From Cryptomeria japonica (lineage: Eukaryota > Streptophyta > Pinopsida > Cupressales > Cupressaceae): DNA of 64,000 bases. The stretch's first letter is position 1; the number at the start of each line of letters is the position of its first letter. Made by a program: the position numbers and the translations under genes. The notes under the pieces are model-generated. The model was not told the origin of the DNA, searched no databases, and saw nothing but the letters and a program-made list of their open reading frames with translations. This document shows, piece by piece, positions 56,353-64,000 of this stretch. Where the stretch lies: assembly GCF_030272615.1 (NCBI RefSeq), contig NC_081411.1:186108449-186172448 (forward strand). Direction: 5' to 3'.

Positions 56353-56890
56353 CTTACAATAGGGGTCTGCACATGCAAGAAGGCCAACTGCCTAGAGTGC
56401 ACTTCTCAAAAGAGTCTCACTGACTACAAAATGGATAATTAAATCTAATATAATGTACTGCTCAAAATAGAATCTCAAATGCCTTGCTCAATATTGGTTT
56501 AAGGTCAGTCGAATACCTTAACTAAAACCTTTGTTGTCCACTATATCACTTCATACAATAACCTTCTACCATTACATATCAAAATGATCTAAGAGATCTT
56601 ATACATATATGAGTCTTTACAATATAATAAGTCGGCTTACAAATAATTAATTACATTTACAATACAATTCATATAAACAAACTTTATCCCATATCAACCT
56701 AAGTATTGGTATACTTCATTTCTAGTGTAATCTAGATGCTGGTGAAAGTGCCTTCCGTTGTCAGTGTCTACCGATGCATGATTCCTGTGATGTTGGTGCA
56801 TGTGTAGAAACTTGTTGCCGGTTGGTTGCGAGTTGGTTGCCATCAATGACAACATCAACTATATTCTCATTAGAGTGTAGAATGCCAACA
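56353..56890 (-). repeat. Element B 5' LTR, second segment
   Basis: Resumes after the H insertion and ends GAATGCCAACA at 56890 (TGTTGGCATTC on the minus strand). The last about 210 bp match 24715-24927. No gene. Confidence 0.8.
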
Positions 56891-56891
56891 A

Positions 56892-57422
56892 GAAGGAACC
56901 TCTAAATATGGTTTGTGGTATCCTAAAGATGATGACTTTACTTTATTTGCATATATAGATGCAGATTGGGAAGGTGATTTTGATGATCGAAAGAGCACTT
57001 CCGGTGGAGCTTTCTTTCTTGGAATGAAACTTATCTCATGGATCAGCAAGAAACAGTCATGCACTCCTTATCTACTTCTAAAGCTGAGTATGTTGTTGCT
57101 ACTACTAATTGTACATAGGTTCTATGGATGAAGAAAATGCTAAAGGACATAAAAGTGCATTGCAATGATCACGGTAGTTATTCACTATGATAACACTATT
57201 GCTATAGACATATCAAAGAATCCAGTATTCCACTCTAAGACAAAGCACGTATCTATCAACTTCAACTTCTTGAAAGAAAAGTTGGAAGAAAATGAAGTTA
57301 GATTGGTTTATGTGAACACTAAAAAGTATATTGCAGACATCTTCACTAAACCTTTTCCTAAAGAATCATTTGAGTACCTCAAAGATAGTTTAGGGGTTTT
57401 TGCCCCTCTGATAGAAACTTGA
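56892..57422 (+). pseudogene. Element E copia RNase H (C-terminal part of pol, frameshifted)
   Basis: The frame starts at EGTSKYGLWY, with catalytic-site motifs YIDADWEGD and KSTSGGAFFLG, then WISKKQ. A shift near 57055 moves STSKAEYVVATTNCT into another frame, and a second shift restores the first by 57165. The end is YDNTIAIDISKNPVFHSKTK to IADIFTKPFPKESFEYLKDS, the usual copia C-terminus, with a stop at 57420. RT and integrase are absent. Confidence 0.9.
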
Positions 57423-57789
57423 TTGATGCTATTTGGCATTAGTTTGGTATGCATTATCAGAGCTATTATTAATTCCTAATTGATGTGGTGATGCTACTAC
57501 TCAAGGGGAGTAGTTAGTCTTGTGATTTAGTGGTTTATGACTTTCCTTTGATATTTATGTCAAATCTTTGGCATTAATGTCAAAGGGGGGGAGATATTCA
57601 TGTGAAAAAATTAAGGAGATATGTACATTAGGGGGAGAAATTTGCATAACTTAATTGTGATATCATCTATAGGGATAGTATGAATCAGAACTTCGCTACT
57701 ATATTCTTGTGTGGGAGATTTGTTTGGTATTTCTTGGCACTTGGATGTTTTTCACATCTAGTGTTGCCATCAATACGAAAAGGGGAGAT
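57423..57789 (+). other. Element E 3' region with serial polypurine tracts
   Basis: CAAAGGGGGGGAG (57581-57593), TTAGGGGGAGAAA (57628-57640) and GAAAAGGGGAGAT (57777-57789, abutting the LTR), plus CAAGGGGAGTAG near 57503. GTTGCCATCAATACGAAAAG before the last tract matches the motif in A and F. Confidence 0.85.
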
Positions 57790-58990
57790 TGTTGGCCATT
57801 TTATGGAATTGATTCTAATATTTTGTCATTGATTCCAACACTAGTTGTTTCGGTTGTTTATCAGTATCTAGTTGGTCCCAGTAGGATGAATGGTTTCCAG
57901 TTGTTAAGATCATGTTGATCTGGTATACATAGGTATGCTCTGGCTTATGTAATTGGCTTAGATCTTCTATTCATGTTATTCTAATATATGTTCAGTTAGT
58001 TGGTATTGATTTGGTGATGGGATGCTATCTTATATGCTGGCAATCCTGGTTTATTGATCTAGTAAGGGTTTCATCGGCAGAGCTTTGTTGAAGATCTTTT
58101 GATATTATGCATAAATGGTGTTGGTGCCACTTCTAGAAGGGATTCAGGATGCTGATGGTGATCATGCTCATGCCTTGACTAATTGGAATCATTGATTTAG
58201 CATGAGTGGACCTAAATTGGGTCTGATTCTATCTAGGTTATGGATTGGCTTAATGAAACGTGTTATTGGAACTCCTCGATGTGCTTCTAGGATGATTCAT
58301 GGGTTGGATGATATTTATTTGGCCTTAGGCAGATATGTTTTATAATTATGTAATAGGTTTGTTGTCTAGGTGGCCGACCTAATCGTTTAAGGTCTAGGGT
58401 TTGTATATATATGTGTGTATGATCTTATTTTAGATCAAGGTATGTAAGCAAATAATGTAATAATCTTTAATGCATAGGATTTGGTCGATCATAGGTGATT
58501 GAGTTGGGTTTATGAAAGAGGTTTAAGACCTCTGGTATTTAGCTTAACTGAAATTGTACTCAGGCATAGGAGATGCTATTATTGTAGTTCATTCTCTCTT
58601 CTAGATTGTAGTATGTATTTCTTATGAAGTTAGTGAGGCTTCTTTTGTGAGAATAGTGTGCTCTAGGCTGTTGGCCTTCCTGAAAGTGCAGGCTCCTCAA
58701 TTTGTAATCACATACTTACTGCAAAAGTATTATCTAACTATGGGTAGGCTTCCCACCATTGTTTTTCCCTTTACCAAGTTTTCCATGTACAAACCTTGGT
58801 GTCATGGGGATGGTAACTATTCGCTAATATTGCTTGTGCTTAATTGGTATATCTGCTATTTTGGTAATTGGTTTATGCATTTTGGTATTGATCTTATGTG
58901 TTCTGGTAATTATGGATTAAATATTTAAGGTTCTAGTAATCTTGTGACAATTGATTCACCCCCCCCCCCTCCCTCTCAGTTGTCTTCTAG
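57790..58990 (+). repeat. Element E 3' LTR (right edge approximate)
   Basis: Starts TGTTGGCCATTTTATGGAAT after the polypurine tract. The C-run CACCCCCCCCCCTCCCTCTC at about 58958-58978 marks the region near the LTR end. The exact terminal CA was not fixed. No gene. Confidence 0.7.
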
Positions 58991-59289
58991 TTATTTGAAC
59001 TGTCTAGCACATTAATGATTTGAAAGATCAGGTAAACACTTCAAGAGACAACAACAAAGAGTTGATGGACAAGTTGAAGGACAAAGAAGATCAAAACAAG
59101 GAAAACCAGGACCAAATGGAAAATAATTCTTCCATAGATCTCTATTAATTTTGATAACCTCTTGATATTAGACAGATGTCCCTAAAAGAAAGTCTAATGG
59201 TAGTTGTAGCAATCTAGTCTCAAGCTAGTTAGGACTCGGTAAAATCAAAGAATGAGGTAAGAAGTTAATTGAGATATCTATAGATATTT

Positions 59290-60095
59290 TGTAGAAGGTG
59301 GTATCGGAATTACAACTAGATCCAAACTCCAACCCCTCCAGTAAGCTCTCACAGTTGATCAACAACATCAGTACCAATTTTGAATCACTAGAGAAGGCAA
59401 ACACCAAGAAAGTATTAGACAAATTCAAGGAGGTGAGATTGCAAACATTTCGAAAAATGATTGAGGATGATGGAGTCAGATTAAATAAGGGACTGCAGAC
59501 TATTTATGAAGAACTGAGTGAAGGGGGAAAGATATACAAGTCATTCCTTTCACTATCCAAATTCACCTATGATATAGATAAGAAGATCAATGTCTGTCAG
59601 GACAAAATTCACAATATATCTTAGTCATTTGATTTAAATGTTGCCCTTGCTAGTAGTATTGAAGGTCAAGTAATGGATCTAATAGATCAAATCTCAAGCC
59701 TTAATTCAAAAAAGGAAAGAATTATGAGGCAGGTAGGTGAACTCCAGAACCTTATTACTCCCTGAATGGACACCATGTTGAGCAATAAAGTTGATTTCTT
59801 GAAGACAATGACTCAACCAGTTTCGTCTCAATTGAAGGATGTAGAGATATATGCCTATGTTTTAAGTGCCTTCATCATAGCTTTGGATAACTTGAAGAGT
59901 GGTCGGGATACTGACTTAGGATTTTTTAAGATTAGTTTTGTAGATATCTTCAAGTACATGTATGTATATCTAGTATACACTCTTGTATATAAGTTTTTGA
60001 GGAGCACCCTATCTTTAGCATTGTTGTCAAAGTGGGAGAGTAGAGTGAAAAATGTAAAGAAGGAAACAATTTTTGGGGTTGATATAGGTTTTTGA
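59290..60095 (+). pseudogene. Element F accessory ORF, C-terminal part
   Basis: One frame (0 modulo 3) covers 59298-60095, with in-frame stops near 59622 and 59763. Coiled-coil segments such as SSKLSQLINNISTNFESLEK align with element B's 33551-33195, and SSIEGQVMDLIDQIS shares IEGQV with element A. The last about 60 residues (ALDNLKSGRDTDLGFFKISF onward) may already be untranslated sequence. Upstream, 59030-59150 encodes another coiled-coil remnant (NDLKDQVNTSRDNNKELMDK) in a different frame, possibly gag or the accessory middle. Function unknown. Confidence 0.6.
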
Positions 60096-60198
60096 GTTTT
60101 TTATCTAAGGGGGAGCCTAAGAAACTTTGATCTAGTGTACGGGATTCAATAGATAGTCATTTTTCATGAGTATAGCCATCAATGCCAAAGGGAGAGAT

Positions 60199-61125
60199 TG
60201 TTGGCAATGACACTCATTCGGTGGATTTTAGTGTATGGATAATGGATTAGGGTTGTCATTGATGGAAAATCTCCTTGTAAATCCTATCCGGTAGTCGTGC
60301 ATTTTGATATCCAAAAGAGGATGTGATCTGGTAATCTATCTTTGCTATTTTAGGATAGCAGAGCATTTTTTGTTTGGAAGTGTTGTGGTGATTGCAGTGA
60401 TGAGATTCATGCATGGGATGATAGGGCCGACTTGTAGAAGTAATTTTTATATCATTTGATGGATCCACATATGTTTTGGTGATCTGGTTTGAGCTGACAC
60501 CCAGTTACATATTACATTGCATAATGTGCAAGCCGACTTGATGAATGTTTTATTTTGTGGTTGTGGATATATAATACTAGTGTAGAATATCTTTTTGGAT
60601 GATGAAATGAGTGACTTATGATCGAGAAACCTTTTGTCATAGTTTCACATGTGCATTCTTGATCTGGTAGCCGACTAAAAAGCAAAACATAATAGAGTTG
60701 CAGAGGTGGTACAATCAGATGTTATGCACTTAACTGGAACTCATCCAAGCATTGTTTGATACTATTTATGAGTTCAATAACTTGAGTTATCATTGTAATT
60801 GATTTGTAAGTTAGTGAGACTTCCATATTGTAATTGATCATTTAGTTCTAGGTAGTGTGCCTGAATGCAAGTGCATTCCCCTTATGTAATATTTATGTAC
60901 TCATGATCACAGTATATGAATATTATGGGTTCTAATCCCACCGTGGTTTTTCCCTTTCCAATTTTCCACGTAAAAAAATTTGGTGTTATGGTTTTGTGGC
61001 TGATTATCTTGTATTTCTACATTTTACTTTCCTACATTTTCTTCTGATTGACTAAGAATAAGTTTGAAAGTTTACTTATCGGTAGAACACTCATCCCCCC
61101 CTCTCAGTGTTCCTTGATTCCAACA
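60199..61125 (+). repeat. Element F 3' LTR
   Basis: TGTTGGCAATGACACTCATT to TCCTTGATTCCAACA, about 927 bp with 6-bp inverted ends (TGTTGG/CCAACA) and the CCCCCCTCTCAGTGT motif before the end. No gene. Confidence 0.85.
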
Positions 61126-61439
61126 AAATTTACATAGATGATTCAAATATTATCATGAGTGAGACCTAAGAATTTGAGGCTTGGGATAGGATCTCATGCT
61201 TAATCTATTATAAATGGCACAAATGGATTTTTATGGTGTAGTTTCATCATAATTAAACAAAGGTAATGATACTAAGAAAGGCCATTGGGACCCATTATGA
61301 TAGAGGTAAGAACATTCAAAATCCTTTATATTAGTCAATCTCCTTGATTAATTCAACAATTATATAAATAAGAGGTGCTAGATTTATTACTAGTGTTAAT
61401 TTACACTATCATTATTTTATAATGCAATCTAGTTAAATA
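61126..61439. other. Unassigned non-coding stretch
   Basis: AT-rich sequence between the F LTR and the LINE-like fragment. I see no gene, repeat or terminal structure. Confidence 0.5.
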
Positions 61440-62650
61440 TTTATCATAAAGCTAGGATTTTTTTACTGATTAAAGTTGGATAGGCCCAAACCTTTTACAT
61501 AACTACTAGAAAGAAACTACTTGGGGTGCATGAGTGATGTATGCCTAGCAAAAGACCAAATCCAAAACACACAAAAAACCCAATATACAACTAGATATAA
61601 CCACTACACAATTAGATAGTGAAAACCCAAACAACCAACCCCCCACCACAAACACAAAGAAATGGTCTATTGAGTGGGGGTACTATTAGCTTTCCATTCA
61701 TATCATAACACTTTAACTGTATCAACAAAGGACAACTTTTTGTCGGGGTCTTTTTTGGAGGACATAGCAATAGAATCCAATGTACCCTTAATAGTGGAGG
61801 TGGTGGGTCTAACATAGTTGTTGGAGATGCCAAATGTCACTTCATATTCATCTTCTGCAATTCAATCTCCCCCTTAATGTCATACAAAGAGATAAAATTC
61901 TCCATTGCCATATCTTTCCTCAGGGTAGTCATCTCCTCTACTTTCTATTTCAGAGCCTCATGGTTTTCCTTCAAATTTTCAATATCCTTCCTCCCATCCC
62001 TCATATTGATCCTTGCATTGATGTTATTAATTTTCTTCTCCATTGCCTCAAATTTTCCAACTTTCTTCATTTTTTTCTTTGTTGCCATCCAAAACCTCTC
62101 ACCTTTTTCTTCCATAGCCCAACTATTATCACAATTTGTTGCCTTAGTCATCGCTTATAGCTTGTTGGTCTTTTTCTTGGCTACATTCAACTAGGAAAGT
62201 TGCTAGAGAATGAAATCATCTTAGTTTTTGAATTTCTCACACAAACCATTAAATTTATCAAGGGAATCAATCTTAAGAGTAGAATCACCAAGGACTAAGG
62301 AAGGGGGACATAAAGAGGGCATGGGAGAGGCCTTCTCCATAAAATTAGCTAGAGAGAAATCTAAACCCATGGATGAGGAAGACTTATAGTCCTTTAAATC
62401 CTCTTCCTCCTCAAAGCCCACCAAATCAATTTTCATAGAAGGGGGACCAGGTCCATATTTTTATGTTTGGTCACGTGAAAATGGTTGACTTGGGTAGGGA
62501 TTTTTTTAATCTTGGATGAGGATGCCATATTGGGGTGAACCTTGGCAATAGGGGTTCTAGAAAGTTCCATCACTAGGTTGGAATTAGAAATGGAACTAGA
62601 GGAGATCATAGGGGTCCCACTAGATGGGGTCAAAGCTAAATGAAACTTAT
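61440..62650 (-). pseudogene. LINE-like fragment, minus strand: coiled-coil ORF1-type remnant and 3' tail (tentative)
   Basis: Minus-strand open pieces at 62633-62433, 62436-62221, 62151-61945 and 61833-61612 follow one another in order. They encode a Ser-rich start (MTPSSGTPMISSSSISNSNL), an acidic middle (GFEEEEDLKDYKSSSSMG) and a Lys-rich coiled coil (ATKKKMKKVGKFEAMEKKIN). Downstream on the minus strand, TTTTTTGTGTGTTTTGG..., GGGCCTATCC and TTTAATCAGTAAAAAAATCC resemble the 3' ends of plant L1-type LINEs. No endonuclease or RT lies between, so if it is a LINE it is internally deleted. An alternative is an accessory ORF of an unrecognised element. Confidence 0.35.
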
Positions 62651-62766
62651 ATTAAAGTCTCAGAATTAAGCCTTGGTGAAGAAGGGGAGTATTTTTGGCT
62701 CTACCTGAAACATTCGACTGAGATAACGAGAAGCAAAGCTAAAATGAGAAATTTATTTTAGCACCA

Positions 62767-63574
62767 TACCTTGCTAAAGGATTTTACAACACTTAATCTA
62801 AATGCTGCACCTGGTTAGAGGCTTTACAATTTATAGACTTGATTAGAGTCTTTTACCTTGTTAAAGGTTTCTCTTTCAACTTCACAATATTACAATAAAA
62901 TCATTACAAATATCTGTAACTTTACATCTAAAATGTTATAGTATATTCTATGTGCTCAAAATAGATTACCTTTCTTATAGCATACCTCAGTAACCCATAT
63001 AGTAACTCAGTAAACCCTTCTGTTTACTATGTTCTTCGACTGTTCTCTAAAAACCTTCTCAGTGACCTCTATGTCTCTGTAACAGTCTTCTTACACTCAT
63101 ACATACACCCTTAAGTCATGCTATATTAATATATCTCTTAAGCCAGTGATCCAATTCATTGCTTCGATCTTACAAACATGATTTATAACCATATAAAATA
63201 TTTCATTGGTTAGATGACCTCGAAATCATACACAATCTTCTAGTGCAATTTCCAACGTGATAACGATTAGATGTGCCTCGATCTTGTAATACATTTTCAT
63301 ATGCATGTCCAGGTTCAATGAATCTGGTAACATGTTTCACTCAGTGTATATCAACTCGGTGTGTCATCTTTGCTGCTCGGTAGACATGAAAAGATACTCG
63401 GTAGATAGCTCGGTGTATACTGCATTCTATGACTACTTTCTTTTGTAACCGACTAGACTATGCATACCAACTTCTCTGTGTATACCGACTGCATGATTCG
63501 ATAGTGTTAACTGACTAGAGTATATAGTATGACTTTGGATATAAAAACTAATGGCAACTTGATAAGTAGTAACA
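62767..63574 (-). repeat. 3' LTR of the right-edge minus-strand copia element (outer part missing)
   Basis: It matches 586-1400 closely (TACCTTGCTAAAGGATTT to AAGTAGTAACA). The outer about 330 bp of the LTR are absent. A polypurine tract (ATCTCCCCTTTTGACATT reversed) follows at 63575, so the element reads leftward and continues beyond the window. Confidence 0.85.
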
Positions 63575-64000
63575 ATCTCCCCTTTTGACATTAGTTGAGA
63601 TGTTTGACAAAAACTACTTTCAAAGTCATAACACAAAAATCTATATATCTTGCAAAATTTGACTAAACTAACAGTATATATATTAGTCAATGAAATAGTA
63701 TATTCAAATATACTCCCCTTATCATTATACTGTACATAACTCTGATTTTGCATGCTTGGTTCTGTTCTTGTGTGCTTTGATGACTGTTCTGTATACTGCT
63801 CTTGGATACTCTACTTATCCTGCTTGGTATACTCCCCCTATATACTATACTCCGAATACTATATCATTCTCTCAATATTGTATCAAAATTGTATCACTCC
63901 CCAAATATATTGTATCACTCCCCCTTTTTGACAAACATCAAAAACTTTAATTTCCATCCGAGGGTGGTAACTGGTCAAAAATGGACTTGTAATTGTTCTG
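63575..64000 (-). other. 3' internal region of the right-edge copia element with serial polypurine tracts
   Basis: On the minus strand AAAAGGGGAG, AAGGGGAGTATA, AGGGGGAGTATACC, GGGGAGTGATAC and AAAAGGGGGAGTGATAC occur within 430 nt, as in Sireviruses. No ORF with a known domain; the coding part would lie beyond the window. Confidence 0.75.

Larger units (their letters stand above)
24708..56890 (-). mobile_element. Element B: Sirevirus-like element with gag and accessory ORF, interrupted by C, G and H
   Basis: The minus-strand order is: LTR (56890-56353 and 40178-39902, split by H), PBS (39901-39890), gag (39877-38723), accessory ORF (38421-37067, then 33603-32890 after G), C insertion, polypurine tracts (25070-24928) and a shortened LTR (24927-24708). 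No protease, integrase or RT of its own is visible; the copia pol at 33640-36647 belongs to G. The plan equals element A's. The left LTR lacks roughly 600 bp. Clear TSDs are absent (GGAAG on the left, AGAAG on the right), and the outer flanks belong to different elements, so a deletion at the left edge is likely. Confidence 0.7.
56891..58990 (+). mobile_element. Element E: 3' remnant of a Sirevirus-like Ty1/copia element
   Basis: RNase H pseudogene, serial polypurine tracts and a 3' LTR in order, plus strand. Everything 5' of RNase H is missing because the remnant begins exactly at the end of element B's LTR. The right edge near 58990 is approximate. Confidence 0.75.
59011..61125 (+). mobile_element. 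Element F: 3' remnant of a Sirevirus-like element with the accessory ORF
   Basis: It holds coiled-coil coding remnants, polypurine tracts (60105-60114, 60187-60198) and an LTR (60199-61125). The 5' part is missing, so whether this element had pol cannot be told. Its left edge against E is approximate. Confidence 0.65.

Noticed and set aside
24690..56910. Element E's missing RT half continuing from the sequence left of element B at 24690-24707
   Set aside because: A few codons before 24707 could read on into the RNase H at 56892, but the sequence further left is LTR-like with a TATA box and not RT, so I treat the fit as chance.
1..64000. A host plant gene within the window
   Set aside because: All coding evidence is retroelement gag, pol or accessory ORFs; I found no exon-intron structure or recognisable cellular enzyme.

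Overview
This window is plant nuclear DNA made almost entirely of nested LTR retrotransposons. I see no host gene, no rRNA or tRNA gene and no CRISPR. Evidence for a plant: primer-binding sites complementary to initiator-Met tRNA, Ty1/copia elements with the repeated AAAGGGGGAG polypurine tracts typical of Sireviruses, and Ty3/gypsy elements carrying an extra archaeal-type RNase H (Tat lineage). The old, layered insertions would suit a large, slowly purged genome such as a gymnosperm's, but that is inference; no species marker is visible.

Layout. The left edge holds the 5' end of a minus-strand copia element (gag start, PBS, LTR 255-1400). Element D, a decayed Ty3/Tat element (1401-24707, left end missing), has RNase H-RT-RNase H-integrase (1401-5041), a 2.1 kb spacer and a downstream accessory ORF (7148-8692 plus 21983-23900). 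Element A (8693-21982, TSD ATGTG) sits inside that ORF. A is a pol-less Sirevirus-like element with gag plus a long accessory ORF. Element N (10685-16382, minus strand, TSD AAACT), a non-coding LTR element, sits inside a gag zinc knuckle of A.

Element B (about 24708-56890, minus strand) is a relative of A with the same gag-accessory plan. Three other elements split it: C (25149-32889, TSD GTTAC, a short Ty3-type element coding only a protease/G-patch protein), G (33604-37066, a minus-strand copia with one frame broken by about eleven stops) and H (40179-56352, TSD CTTAC). H is a 16.2 kb Ty3/Tat element with near-identical 1867-bp LTRs and one uninterrupted 2428-codon gag-pol ORF. It is the only apparently intact gene here and the youngest insertion. 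To the right are a copia remnant E (RNase H, polypurine tracts, LTR; 56891-about 58990), a remnant F carrying the end of the same accessory ORF (about 59011-61125), a LINE-like minus-strand fragment (about 61440-62650) and, at the right edge, a second minus-strand copia of the left-edge family (LTR 62767-63574).

The most interesting signal is the accessory protein. A, B and F carry homologous versions: an alpha-helical N-terminal domain, a charged low-complexity middle and a coiled-coil C-terminus. In A and B it lies directly after gag, where pol should be, and has its own TATA-like site upstream. D carries an ORF of similar architecture after integrase, possibly a distant relative. All coding regions except H's are pseudogenes, and most breaks look like C-to-T decay of CAA, CAG or CGA codons.
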